Shown: positions 17,461-26,391, counted from the first letter of the stretch. The stretch: DNA of 64,000 nt from an uncultured Atopobium sp. (GCA_938028565.1 CALIZS010000005.1:62001-126000); one strand, 5' to 3'. Notes: generated from the letters alone by a model not told the origin. Made by a program: numbers and translations.

Positions 17461-18678
17461 ATGCCAGACGGCTCCAAAAAAGCACAGGGTTTTACCACCA
17501 AAATTTCCTGCGTACACACAGAAAATTGGGCAGAGAAAAAAGAAGATTCTTGGTTTACCTACGAACTTCTCGCCGAAGATCCTAAGACGCATGCGCGCGC
17601 TGGCATCTTCCATACGCCTCATGGTGATATTCCAACGCCTATTTTCATGCCGGTTGGAACCAAGGCAACCGTTAAAGGTTTGATGACCGATACCGTCCGT
17701 GACCTTGGTGCCAAGATTATTCTGGCAAATACGTATCACCTGTCTCAACGTCCCGGAGATGAGCTGGTGGCACAGATGGGTGGTCTGCATGACTTTATGC
17801 AGTGGCATGGACCCATCCTGACGGATTCAGGCGGATTCCAGGTCTTTAGCCACGAGGAGTTCATGAAGCTCTCTGATGAGGGCGTTAAATTCCGTGCGGT
17901 AGATTACGACGGCGCATGGTCGTATTGGACGCCAGAAACAAACATGCAGATTGCTCAGAACCTTGGTGCAGATATTGTTATGCAGCTTGATCAGTGCGTA
18001 GGCTATCCTGCCGAGCGCAGAAAAGTTGAGCGTGGTGTTGAGCTTTCAAGTGCATGGGCGGAGAGATGTTTTAATGCTCATACCCGCCCCGATCAAGCGC
18101 TCTTTGGCATTGTTCAGGGTGGTATGCATCTTGATTTGCGCAAGCGCTCAATTGAGCACCTTGAGTCCATTGGTGATTTTCCTGGTTATGGTATTGGTGG
18201 TTATTCCGTTGGAGAGCCTCACGAGGTCATGTTTGAGACACTAGCTCCACTTTGTGCAGAGTATATGCCGCGCACTAAGCCTCGCTATCTTATGGGTGTT
18301 GGAAATCCAACTACGCTTATTCGCGGTGTTGCTTGTGGCATTGATATGTTTGACTGCGTGCTTCCAACGCGCACTGCTCGTATGGGCACCGCGTTTTCCC
18401 ATGAGGGCCGCATGAACCTTAAGAACGCAAAGTACTTTGCAGATGCAGGCCCTATTGATGCCAAGTGCACCTGTCCTGTCTGTACGGGTGGTTATTCTCG
18501 CGCGTACATCAATCACCTGGTTAAACAGCACGAGATGCTGGGTGGACAGCTGCTTTCTATGCACAATATTTACTTCTTGCTTGAGCTGATGCGTCAGGCA
18601 CGAGAAGCAATTCTCGCAGGTATCTACAGCGATTTTGTTGAGGAGTGGGAAAACTCTGACGGCGTGGTTGATTTCTAA
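17461..18678 (+). CDS. tgt: Queuine tRNA-ribosyltransferase (tRNA-guanine transglycosylase)
   Basis: Swaps guanine 34 for preQ1 in tRNAs with GUN anticodons. 405 residues. The TIM barrel has MPVGTKATVKGL near 67, the catalytic region LTDSGGFQVFSHEE near 122 (first Asp), FGIVQGGMHLDLR near 220, GIGGYSVGEP near 247 and DCVLPTRTARMG with the nucleophile Asp near 298. The zinc site is CTCPVCTGGYSRAYINH near 340. I chose the ATG at 17461, 10 bases after the dapH stop; an upstream start would overlap dapH by 20 bases. It is the last gene of the lysine operon, so it is probably subject to the same riboswitch-headed transcript though not to the same translational block. A 23-bp tandem repeat and a terminator follow. 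Confidence 0.95.
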   Translation: MPDGSKKAQGFTTKISCVHTENWAEKKEDSWFTYELLAEDPKTHARAGIFHTPHGDIPTPIFMPVGTKATVKGLMTDTVRDLGAKIILANTYHLSQRPGDELVAQMGGLHDFMQWHGPILTDSGGFQVFSHEEFMKLSDEGVKFRAVDYDGAWSYWTPETNMQIAQNLGADIVMQLDQCVGYPAERRKVERGVELSSAWAERCFNAHTRPDQALFGIVQGGMHLDLRKRSIEHLESIGDFPGYGIGGYSVGEPHEVMFETLAPLCAEYMPRTKPRYLMGVGNPTTLIRGVACGIDMFDCVLPTRTARMGTAFSHEGRMNLKNAKYFADAGPIDAKCTCPVCTGGYSRAYINHLVKQHEMLGGQLLSMHNIYFLLELMRQAREAILAGIYSDFVEEWENSDGVVDF

Positions 18679-18686
18679 GTTCGCCT

Positions 18687-18698
18687 GGCGAGAAACCC
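18687..18698 (+). repeat. Iterated word GGCGAGAAACCC
   Basis: Perfect 12-mer 8 bases after the tgt stop codon, just before the 23-bp tandem repeat. Confidence 0.8.
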
Positions 18699-18704
18699 GT
18701 CTTT

Positions 18705-18773
18705 TTGATGGCGCTGTGCAAGAAATCTTGATAGCCCTGCATAAGCAACTTTGATAGCCCTGCGCAAGCAACT
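18705..18773 (+). repeat. Three tandem 23-bp repeats after tgt
   Basis: Units at 18705-18727, 18728-18750 and 18751-18773 share the frame TTGATaGCCCTGCnnAAGCA. The last two differ at two bases; the first is more diverged. A fourth unit begins (TTGATTT) and breaks off. The repeat lies between the tgt stop and its terminator. Confidence 0.85.
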
Positions 18774-18790
18774 TTGATTTAAATTTTTTA

Positions 18791-18827
18791 TGACTAGCTC
18801 ACTAATTTGTGGGCTAGTCATTTTTTG
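18791..18827 (+). terminator. Terminator of the lysA-dapABH-tgt operon
   Basis: 12-bp stem TGACTAGCTCAC/GTGGGCTAGTCA with one G-T pair and a 6-base loop, followed by TTTTTTG. Confidence 0.9.
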
Positions 18828-18918
18828 TCCGGTGACATGGGTAGAATGAAAGAGATAAACATTCGCGGGTGCCCAAGGCGCCCCTGGCTGGCTCTGCCGC
18901 CACAGAAAAGAGGACATG

Positions 18919-21900
18919 ATGCCCGGCATCGAGAAAAGCACTCGTTGGAGTGTTCTTACACAAGACGTATATCTAGAGTCGCTGTTTAAAAAAGAATTGC
19001 ACGTTACGCCACTTGTTGCTCGTGTGTTGGTAGCACGCGGATTTACGGATGTAGCCGCAGCTCAAGAGTTCCTCTCGCCATCCTTGCAAAGGGATTGGCT
19101 TGATCCACAGTGTATTCCTGGAATGGCTGAGGTTGCCGCCCACGTTCATAAGGCAATTGTTGAGCATAAAAAGATTGCCGTTTTTGGTGATTTTGATGTT
19201 GATGGAATGAGTTCAACGTGTTTGCTTACCCTGGCTTTACGTCGATTGGGAGCAGATGTTTTGCCGTATATTCCGCATCGTTTTGGTGAGGGATACGGAC
19301 TTTCTAAAGAGGCTCTTGCAAGAGTTTTGCAAGATAGAAAGCCAGATTTAATTATTACGGTAGACAATGGCATTGCTGCTGCTCAAGAGGTTGCTTGGCT
19401 TTTGCAGCAGGGGATTGATGTTGTTGTTACCGATCATCATGAGCCCGCAGATCTGGTGCCCCAGGGTGTTCCAGTCACTGATCCAAAGCTTGTTGAAGAT
19501 TGTCCTTCTAGAGAACTTGCTGGTGCAGGCGTTGCCCTTAAGCTGGTGCAGGTTTTAGGACAGCTTCAAGATCAGCCTCAGCTTTGGCTTGATTACATTG
19601 ATGTTGCTATGTTGGGCACACTGTCTGACATGATGATGCTCAACAAAGAGAATCGTGCGCTGGTTTCTGAAGGTGTTAAGCGTCTCCAGAAAGGTCTTCG
19701 TCCAGGTCTTGTGGCTCTAGCTGCTGTTGCTGGTCAAGATATTGCCCAGATTTCTGCAGATAACCTGCCATTTTCTATTATTCCTCGCCTTAATGCAGCA
19801 GGGCGCATGGGTACTACTGATATTGCGCTTGACCTTCTTCTTACAGAAGACGCTGAAGAGGCAACGATTCTTGCCGGCAAGTTAGAAGAGATTAATGCCG
19901 AGCGTCGTGCTATTGAGGCAAAGCTTACCGATGAAGCACTTGAGCAGGCAAAAGAAATTTACGACGGTGGCCATGCTATTGTGCTTGCCAAAGAGGGTTG
20001 GCATGAGGGCGTAAAGGGCATTGTTGCTTCAAGAATTGTTAATCGCTATCACGTGCCTTGCATTCTGTTTACCATCCAAGATGGAGTTGCTCGCGGTTCT
20101 GGCCGCTCTGTTGGCTCCGTTGATTTATTCCACGCCGTTGAACAGTGTGCAGACCTTACCGTCCGTTTTGGTGGTCACCAAGGAGCCGTTGGCGTAACGG
20201 TAGAAACAGCAAAGATTGACGCATTTAGAAAGCGCTTATCAAAGGTTATGGCAGAGCTTCCAGAAGAAGAGTTTGAAGCTTCTGGAGAGGTTACTGCCCT
20301 GGTAAACCTTGATGAAATTACCATCAACTCCATTGACGCCCTTGAGGCCCTTCAACCTTTTGGTCAGGGTAATAAAAAGCCGCTCTTTGGCGTTAAAGGC
20401 GTAGTTATGAAGAATCGCTCGCGCGTTGGTGCAGGCGGAGCTCATCTTTGTTTTATGGCTTCAAATGGTATTTCTTCAATTTCATCCATCATGTTTAGAA
20501 CGCCTCATGTTGAGGCAGCAGCTGAGTATGATGGCGCTGTTGATTTGATTTTTGAAGCAGTTAACGAGACCTGGCAGGGCAGAACCAAGCCAAAACTCAT
20601 GGTCAGAGATATTCTCTACAGAGACTTTACCGATGAAGATGACGGCCCCATTGAAGCAGATCTTCTCGGCAACGCTGCTGACTTGCCCCTTGTGGTTACC
20701 AAGGAGACTACAGAGGCTGATGAGGCCTCCCAAGAACAGGCGCAGCAAAAGCGCCGTGAACTGGAAAGTCTTTCTTCTGAGGAGCTTACCCAGACCCTGG
20801 TCACGTCCATGATTGGTTCAAGAGAGCTCTTGCCTCTGCAAAAGAAAACACTAGAGGTTCTCTCTCAAGGAACGTCTTGTCTCTCTGTCATGGCAACAGG
20901 TAGAGGTAAATCGCTTATCTTCCAGGTTCATGCTGCTCGCGTTGCGCTTCTGCAACATAAAATGAGCGTGTTTGTCTACCCGCTGCGCGCCCTCATCAAC
21001 GACCAGGTTCAAAGCATAAAAAACACCTTTGAGCCCCTAGGAATTTCTGTCGAGGTACTCAACGGAGAAACAGGCCTTTCCAGCCGAGAAGACCTGTTTG
21101 CTCGCATGACAAACAATGAGCTTGATATTGTGCTGACTACTCCAGAGTTCTTCTCGCTCCACGCTGATCAATTTGCCAAGGTGCAAAACATCTCATTTGT
21201 AGTGTTTGACGAGGCACATCACGTGGGCATGAATGCTTCTGAGGGTAGACTTGCCTACGCACAAATGCCACAGGTACTAAAAATGCTTGGGAGTCCGCAG
21301 GTACTTGCCACAACAGCTACGGCTACCACGAAGTCGGCTCAGAACATCTGTGAGCTTCTCTCCATTGAAACAGAGCATGTATACAAAGACAAAACAGCTC
21401 GTACTAACCTAGACCTCAAAGACCTTCGCGGAGCTAAGGATAGGGAATGTGCGCTGCTTTCTCTTGTGTCAGATGGCACAAAAACGGTTGTCTACGTCAA
21501 TTCAAGGGAGCAGGCGCAGGCACTGACGCGTATGTTGCGCCATCGTATCCCAGAACTTGGTCACAAGATTGCGTTCTATCATGCAGGCCTAACACCTCAG
21601 ATACGCAAGAACGTTGAGCGCGCTTTTAGGCGTGGAGACGTTTGTTGCATCATTGCTACCAGTGCATTTGGCGAAGGCGTCAATATCTCTGATATTCGTC
21701 AGGTTATTCTGTATCACCTGCCGTTTGGTCGCGTTGCCTTCAATCAGATGAGCGGACGCGCAGGTAGAGACGGTAAGCCTTCTGTAATTCAGATGCTATT
21801 TGATGCGCATGATATGCGCGTTAACGAGCGCATCCTTTCTTCTCATGCACCACAGCGAGAAGCCCTTGTGGCAGTCTATCGTGCGCTTACGGCATTGCAG

Positions 21901-22281
21901 TCAAAGCTTGGTGCTCAGACAGCTGATTCAGCACTCACTGATGAAGATATTGCGCAGATGGCGCTTGAAATTGACCCGCGATCTAAGGCTGACGAGCAAA
22001 CTGTTCGTGTTGCACTTGACGTTTTTGCTGAGCTAGGGTTTATTAGCATTGAAGGATTTGATCAAACGCGAACAATCTCCGTCAACAGTCAAGCTTCGCA
22101 CATGGACTTGCTGGAGTCTGCACGCTACGCTGAGGGGCTTAAAGCGCACGCTGAGTTTGAATCATTTGCTCAGTGGGTACTTTCTGCTTCACCAGATGAG
22201 CTGGCAGATGCTATAACAAAACCCATCGTTCCAGAAATTGGTTCAACGTTTGATGGGGGAAGGGAGTCCTCTGATGAGTGA
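18919..22281 (+). CDS. recJ: RecJ single-strand DNA exonuclease fused to a RecQ-like DEAH helicase
   Basis: 1120 residues, about twice a normal RecJ. Residues 1-570 are RecJ: DHH motifs DFDVDG (91-96), VDNG (148-151), TDHHEP (171-176), the DHHA1 part with GGHQGAVG near 418 and an OB-like domain to about 560. An acidic linker (about 590-620) leads to an SF2 helicase: MATGRGKS (Walker A, near 657), FDEAHH (DEAH, near 762), TATATT (motif III), TSAFGEGVNI and QMSGRAGRDGK (motif VI, near 944), then a C-terminal winged-helix-like tail. RecJ degrades 5' ends of single strands in repair, usually beside a separate RecQ helicase; here both activities sit in one chain. ATG 18919 sits 5 bases from AGAGG, better than the ATG at 18916. 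rel overlaps its stop by 8 bases. Confidence 0.9.
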   Translation: MPGIEKSTRWSVLTQDVYLESLFKKELHVTPLVARVLVARGFTDVAAAQEFLSPSLQRDWLDPQCIPGMAEVAAHVHKAIVEHKKIAVFGDFDVDGMSSTCLLTLALRRLGADVLPYIPHRFGEGYGLSKEALARVLQDRKPDLIITVDNGIAAAQEVAWLLQQGIDVVVTDHHEPADLVPQGVPVTDPKLVEDCPSRELAGAGVALKLVQVLGQLQDQPQLWLDYIDVAMLGTLSDMMMLNKENRALVSEGVKRLQKGLRPGLVALAAVAGQDIAQISADNLPFSIIPRLNAAGRMGTTDIALDLLLTEDAEEATILAGKLEEINAERRAIEAKLTDEALEQAKEIYDGGHAIVLAKEGWHEGVKGIVASRIVNRYHVPCILFTIQDGVARGSGRSVGSVDLFHAVEQCADLTVRFGGHQGAVGVTVETAKIDAFRKRLSKVMAELPEEEFEASGEVTALVNLDEITINSIDALEALQPFGQGNKKPLFGVKGVVMKNRSRVGAGGAHLCFMASNGISSISSIMFRTPHVEAAAEYDGAVDLIFEAVNETWQGRTKPKLMVRDILYRDFTDEDDGPIEADLLGNAADLPLVVTKETTEADEASQEQAQQKRRELESLSSEELTQTLVTSMIGSRELLPLQKKTLEVLSQGTSCLSVMATGRGKSLIFQVHAARVALLQHKMSVFVYPLRALINDQVQSIKNTFEPLGISVEVLNGETGLSSREDLFARMTNNELDIVLTTPEFFSLHADQFAKVQNISFVVFDEAHHVGMNASEGRLAYAQMPQVLKMLGSPQVLATTATATTKSAQNICELLSIETEHVYKDKTARTNLDLKDLRGAKDRECALLSLVSDGTKTVVYVNSREQAQALTRMLRHRIPELGHKIAFYHAGLTPQIRKNVERAFRRGDVCCIIATSAFGEGVNISDIRQVILYHLPFGRVAFNQMSGRAGRDGKPSVIQMLFDAHDMRVNERILSSHAPQREALVAVYRALTALQSKLGAQTADSALTDEDIAQMALEIDPRSKADEQTVRVALDVFAELGFISIEGFDQTRTISVNSQASHMDLLESARYAEGLKAHAEFESFAQWVLSASPDELADAITKPIVPEIGSTFDGGRESSDE

Positions 22282-24619
22282 CGAGAGGACCAAAAAAGAG
22301 GCCAAGGCGCCAGGCGCGGATAATTACCGTCTGCTTGAGGGAGCCGTGCGCACATATTTGCCTGAGGAAGCTCGGGCAAAGATTGCTGCTGCATATGCCT
22401 TTGCTGCTGACTATCACAAAGATCAGCGTCGTCGTTCTGGTGAGCCTTATATCAACCACCCAGTTGAAGTGGCCCTTATTCTTGCGCACGATCTTCATAT
22501 GGATGAAGACACCATCTGCGCTGCCCTTATGCACGATACCGTAGAAGATACGTCTGCCTCACTCGATGAGATATCTTCTCGCTTTGGCAAGTCAGTCGCT
22601 GAGCTTGTTGACGGCGTTACAAAGCTCACGTCCATTGAGGTCAGTTCAATGGACGAGAAACAAGCGCTTAACCTGCGCAAAATGTTCCTTGCTATGTCAA
22701 AGGATATTCGCGTTGTTATCATCAAGCTTGCCGACCGTCTTCATAACATGCGTACGTTGGCAGCACTTCCACCGGACCGTCGTCTGTTTAAGGCGCGAGA
22801 AACCATGGACGTGTATGCACCTCTTGCTGATCGCTTGGGTATCTCTTCGGTTAAGTGGGAACTTGAGGACTTGTCTTTCTTTTGGCTTGAGCCTGAGGAG
22901 TACCAACGTGTTGCTCGCATGGTCTCTGATTCTCGTGCACAAAGAGAGGATGACCTCAACAACGCTAAGAAAACTTTAACTGATGAGCTTAATGCAGCAG
23001 GTCTTACTGACTTTCAGATTACAGGCCGTCCAAAACATCTGTGGTCTATCTACCAAAAGATGGTCCGTAAAGGTAGGGAATTTTCCAACATCTACGATCT
23101 TATTGCCTTGCGTGTTATTACCAAGAGCGTAGGTGATTGCTATTCAGCACTTGGTGCTATACATGCGTTGTGGCATCCAATGCCTGGTCGTTTTAAGGAC
23201 TATATTGCAACGCCAAAGGCAAATCTCTATCAGTCTTTGCACACAACAGTTATTGGCCCTGATGGTCGCCCTATTGAGATTCAGATTAGAACCGCCGAGA
23301 TGCACGAAGCATCTGAGTACGGTATTGCTGCTCACTGGCTGTATAAGGAGCAGGGCAACTCAAAGGGCAAGATGTCCTCTGAAGACAAGCTTATTGATTC
23401 AACTATCAACTGGATTCGCCGCAGTCTTGACTGGGCCGTTGAAGACGATATTGACGATCCTCACGAGTTCTTGGATAACCTGCGCGTAGACCTCTTTGAG
23501 CATGAAATTTTTGTCTTCACGCCAAAGGGCGAGGTCATGAGCTTGCGCGTCAATTCAACGCCTCTGGACTTTGCCTACGCTGTCCACACCGAGGTGGGCA
23601 ATCACTGTGTTGGTGCACGCGTCAATGGCTCTGTAGTTCCACTGACGCATACGCTTCAGATGGGTGACCGCATTGAGATTTTGACTAACAAGAATGCTCG
23701 CCCTTCTCGCGACTGGATGACGCTGGTAAAAACGCCGTCCGCACGTGCAAAGATCCGCAAGTATTTCTCGCAAGAGAACAAGTCTGACGATGCCGAGCGC
23801 GGTCGTTCTGAGCTTGCAAAAGAGCTGCGTAAGCGCGGTTATGGCATCAGTGCCACACGTACGGTCAAGGCGCTTGATCAGCTCACTGAGCAGTTTGATT
23901 ATCGCAGCGTAGATGACCTGTTTGCGGGAATTGGTGCAGGTAATCAGTCTACCAAGCAGGTTGTTAATCGCGTGAGCGAAATCTTAGAGGAGAAAAAACC
24001 TGAGGTTGTTACTGAGCAAGAGCGTAACGCCGCACGTCTACAGGAGAAGAACAAGGCAATTGCAAACGACCAGCCTTTGGTTCGCTCCTACGTTATTTCT
24101 CGTACCGCCAAGGGAAGTCGTCCCAAGAAGTCTAACTGCGGCGTTGTGGTAAACGGCGATCCAGATTTGCTTGTTCATCTTGCTCATTGCTGCAATCCTG
24201 TTGCAGGCGACGATATTGTGGGCTTTATTACACGCGGTCGTGGCGTTTCTGTTCACCGCGCCAATTGCCCTAACGTTAAAGATCTGCTCAACGATCCAAA
24301 GCGTATCATTCCTGTTTCTTGGGACGCTAGCGGCGCTACTGAGTTTAGGGTAGAGATTGTCGTTGAGGCAACAGACCGTATGGGCCTTCTTAAAGACGTC
24401 ACGGTTGCGCTGTCTGACGCTGGTGCAAACATTCTTTCTGCTGCTACACAAGTGGGCGAGCAGGGCGTAGTACGTATGCGTTTCTTGGTTTCTATCTCTG
24501 ATACTAGCCTGCTTGATACCTTATTTGCCTTTGTAACTCGCGTGCCTTCTGTCTACGACGCTCGTCGTATTATGCCAGGTGAAGGCGCTAATCAGATGAG
24601 AAGGAGACTTTATGGCTAA
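22274..24619 (+). CDS. rel: Bifunctional (p)ppGpp synthase/hydrolase
   Basis: Makes and breaks the stringent-response alarmone. 781 residues. Order: HD hydrolase domain with HDTVEDT at 87-93 and ADRLHNMRTL; synthetase domain (about 230-350) with RFKDYIA, the RXKD form typical of bifunctional Rel enzymes, and EIQIRTAEMHEASEYG; TGS domain (FTPKGEVMSLRVNSTPLDFAYAV, about 420-480); a zinc-finger-like stretch HLAHCCNPVAGDDI near 635; and a C-terminal ACT domain (RMGLLKDVTVALSDAGANI, about 700-775). I chose ATG 22274 after GGGAG; it overlaps the recJ stop by 8 bases, so translation is coupled. The MBL gene overlaps its own end by 8 bases. Confidence 0.95.
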   Translation: MSDERTKKEAKAPGADNYRLLEGAVRTYLPEEARAKIAAAYAFAADYHKDQRRRSGEPYINHPVEVALILAHDLHMDEDTICAALMHDTVEDTSASLDEISSRFGKSVAELVDGVTKLTSIEVSSMDEKQALNLRKMFLAMSKDIRVVIIKLADRLHNMRTLAALPPDRRLFKARETMDVYAPLADRLGISSVKWELEDLSFFWLEPEEYQRVARMVSDSRAQREDDLNNAKKTLTDELNAAGLTDFQITGRPKHLWSIYQKMVRKGREFSNIYDLIALRVITKSVGDCYSALGAIHALWHPMPGRFKDYIATPKANLYQSLHTTVIGPDGRPIEIQIRTAEMHEASEYGIAAHWLYKEQGNSKGKMSSEDKLIDSTINWIRRSLDWAVEDDIDDPHEFLDNLRVDLFEHEIFVFTPKGEVMSLRVNSTPLDFAYAVHTEVGNHCVGARVNGSVVPLTHTLQMGDRIEILTNKNARPSRDWMTLVKTPSARAKIRKYFSQENKSDDAERGRSELAKELRKRGYGISATRTVKALDQLTEQFDYRSVDDLFAGIGAGNQSTKQVVNRVSEILEEKKPEVVTEQERNAARLQEKNKAIANDQPLVRSYVISRTAKGSRPKKSNCGVVVNGDPDLLVHLAHCCNPVAGDDIVGFITRGRGVSVHRANCPNVKDLLNDPKRIIPVSWDASGATEFRVEIVVEATDRMGLLKDVTVALSDAGANILSAATQVGEQGVVRMRFLVSISDTSLLDTLFAFVTRVPSVYDARRIMPGEGANQMRRRLYG

Positions 24620-25403
24620 CCAAAATGAGGGCTGCTCTTGCGGCCATAATCACGAGGAAGAACACGGTGGACACGGTGGCTGCTGCGGTCATCATGGTGA
24701 ACACGGTCATGGTGAACACGGTCATGGTGAGCACGGTCATGGCGGTTGCTGCGGCCATCACGGTCACGGTGGTTGCCATCACGCAAAAGACCAGATTGGT
24801 GTCTTTAAAGTAGGTCCTCTTGAGACCAACTGCTATATCTATGTTTCTGGTAATGAGTGCATGATTATTGATGCCGGAGCATCGGGTGCAGAGATTGCTA
24901 CACAGCTCTTGAACCTTGAGCTTAAGTACATTGTTGCTACTCACGGCCATGCTGATCACGTTGGTGGCGTTAAAGCTTTGAAGCTTGCTGTGCCTGGTGC
25001 TCAGTACCTCATCAACGAGGCAGATAATGAGCTTGCGCAGAGGGCTCATAACTCAAACGAGATTTATGATGATGCTCCAGAGCCAGACGGTTTTCTTCAC
25101 GAGGGGGATGTTCTCTCTGTTGGAACTGCACAGTTCAAGATTATGGAAACTCCAGGCCACACTCCTGGCGGTATTGTTTTGGTGGGAGAGGGAACTGCTA
25201 CTGGCGCCGTTTTTGTAGGCGATACGCTTTTCCAGGGCTCTGCAGGAAGAACAGACCTTCCAGGTGGCAACTTTGAAACGCTTAAGGCTTCTTTGAACCG
25301 CATCAAGACAGAGCTTGATCCAACCTCCATTATTTTGTCAGGACATGGAAATCAAACGTCTCTTGAGGCAGAGATAGCAACTAACCCTTTCTTACAGGAT
25401 TAA
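24612..25403 (+). CDS. MBL-fold metallo-hydrolase with a His/Cys/Gly-rich N-terminal arm
   Basis: 263 residues. Residues 8-57 are almost all His, Gly, Cys and Glu (units of GEHGH repeated, framed by GCSCGHNH, GGCCGHH and GGCHH), a metal-binding arm. Residues 65-260 are a glyoxalase II-like metallo-beta-lactamase fold: THGHADHVGG (metal site HxHxDH), ETPGHTPGGIV, VFVGDTLFQGSAGRTD and ILSGHGNQTS. Such enzymes hydrolyse thioesters such as hydroxyacyl-glutathione or -bacillithiol; the exact substrate is open. The arm may store or hand over zinc, nickel or iron. It overlaps the end of rel by 8 bases and ends the recJ-rel operon. Confidence 0.88.
   Translation: MANQNEGCSCGHNHEEEHGGHGGCCGHHGEHGHGEHGHGEHGHGGCCGHHGHGGCHHAKDQIGVFKVGPLETNCYIYVSGNECMIIDAGASGAEIATQLLNLELKYIVATHGHADHVGGVKALKLAVPGAQYLINEADNELAQRAHNSNEIYDDAPEPDGFLHEGDVLSVGTAQFKIMETPGHTPGGIVLVGEGTATGAVFVGDTLFQGSAGRTDLPGGNFETLKASLNRIKTELDPTSIILSGHGNQTSLEAEIATNPFLQD
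24704..24742 (+). repeat. Tandem 15-bp repeat coding for GEHGH units
   Basis: Within the His-rich arm the unit GGTGAACACGGTCAT occurs twice and is followed by the variant GGTGAGCACGGTCAT, which marks recent slippage growth in a coding repeat. Confidence 0.8.
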
Positions 25404-25429
25404 ATCAGCTATAACTTTGATGTTTTAGC

Positions 25430-25458
25430 AAGACAGATTTGCATAGGTGCGGTATAGT
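25430..25458 (+). promoter_or_regulatory. tRNA-Leu promoter, overlapped by an inverted repeat
   Basis: AAGACA (25430) and TATAGT (25453) are 17 bases apart and lie 18 bases before the tRNA. A 10-bp inverted repeat, TTGCATAGGT and ACCTATGCAA (25439-25468), overlaps the -10 box. Confidence 0.55.
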
Positions 25459-25476
25459 ACCTATGCAAACTTTTTA

Positions 25477-25560
25477 GCCCGAGTGGCGGAATGGCAGACG
25501 CGGAGGTCTCAAAAACCTTTGAGGAAACTCGTGTGGGTTCAAGTCCCACCTCGGGCACCA
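25477..25560 (+). tRNA. tRNA-Leu (CAA)
   Basis: Long-variable-arm cloverleaf: acceptor GCCCGAG pairs with CTCGGGC, anticodon loop CTCAAAA carries CAA, a class II variable arm follows, and ACCA is encoded. 84 bases. Confidence 0.95.
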
Positions 25561-25808
25561 GCTAAAAGTTTAAGCTAGATGTGAATTTCTCGTCATATCT
25601 AACTTGGTACTTGTAATGTCTTCTTGTTAGAGGTAACCTTACAAGGTACTTTTGAAGCGGGATTGAACGTGAGTCCCCACCTACACAGCGCAAAAGCAGC
25701 TGTCTGGTCAGACAATTTAACCTTCGCACGCTACCTGTGCGTATTGTCTCCCAGTTGCTTGTGCACTGGGTTTTTTATTGGCGGACAAGCAATTGTCCAA
25801 GAGGGAAG
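25561..25808 (+). promoter_or_regulatory. Leader of infC-rpmI-rplT with attenuator
   Basis: The 248 bases after tRNA-Leu hold no gene but a chain of hairpins: CGCAC/GTGCG near 25725, a terminator CCCAGT/ACTGGG with TTTTTT (25750-25776), then GGACAA-GCAA-TTGTCC (25783-25798), a GNRA-loop hairpin that ends 10 bases before the infC start. A terminator inside a leader indicates attenuation. In Bacillus the same operon is attenuated by L20; by analogy L20 or IF3 may bind here. The family match is inference. Confidence 0.6.
25750..25776 (+). terminator. Attenuator in the infC leader
   Basis: Stem CCCAGT/ACTGGG, 9-base loop and six T residues, 33 bases before the infC start codon. Confidence 0.7.
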
Positions 25809-26390
25809 GTGTACAAGATAGCCAAGAACGATGGTCCTCGCATTAATGAGGAAATCACTGCTCGCACGTGCCGTCTTATTGACGCTGATGGTAGTCAGCT
25901 TGGTCTTTTTGGCGTCAATGATGCAATGAAGAGAGCTCGTGAGCACGGTCTTGATCTCGTAGAGATTGCTCCAAATGCCGAGCCTCCTGTATGCAAGATT
26001 CTTGATTACAGTAAGTTCAAGTATGAGCAGGCTCGCAAGGCCAAGGCAGCTCGCAAGAACCAGGTCAAGATCGAAGTCAAAGAGATGAAGTTCCGCCCAA
26101 AGATTGATGTGGGCGATTACGAGACCAAGAAGGGTCACGTACTGCGCTTCCTCAAGAAGGGAGCACGCGTCAAGATCACCATCATGTTCCGTGGACGCGA
26201 GATGGCTCACCCAGAGCAGGGCCGTATTGTACTTGATCGCCTTGCTGAAGATTTGAAGCCTTTTGCCACAATTGAGCAGAAACCGCTCATTGAAGGCCGT
26301 AACATGCACATGCTCGTTGCTCCAATCAAGGGAGCGTTTGACGAGAAGCCCGAGGGTGCTGAGGATGGCACCACACAGGAGGAGAAGTAG
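25809..26390 (+). CDS. infC: Translation initiation factor IF-3
   Basis: Binds the 30S subunit, keeps 50S off and checks start-codon pairing. 193 residues: N domain ([53 protein letters not shown]), linker helix [19 protein letters not shown] and C domain ([32 protein letters not shown]) with a short acidic tail. The start is a GTG (25809) just after AAGAGGGA; upstream in-frame sequence runs through the attenuator and has no family similarity. Non-ATG starts are usual for infC because IF3 polices its own start codon. Its stop is directly followed by rpmI. Confidence 0.94.
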   Translation: MYKIAKNDGPRINEEITARTCRLIDADGSQLGLFGVNDAMKRAREHGLDLVEIAPNAEPPVCKILDYSKFKYEQARKAKAARKNQVKIEVKEMKFRPKIDVGDYETKKGHVLRFLKKGARVKITIMFRGREMAHPEQGRIVLDRLAEDLKPFATIEQKPLIEGRNMHMLVAPIKGAFDEKPEGAEDGTTQEEK

Positions 26391-26391
26391 T

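Noticed and set aside
18705..18773. Possible CRISPR array
   Set aside because: The units are directly adjacent with no spacers, and no cas gene is near.
24612..24800. Frameshift or low-quality sequence in the His-rich arm
   Set aside because: The frame is open, starts with a proper ATG coupled to rel, and the repeats keep codon phase, so it is a genuine protein arm.
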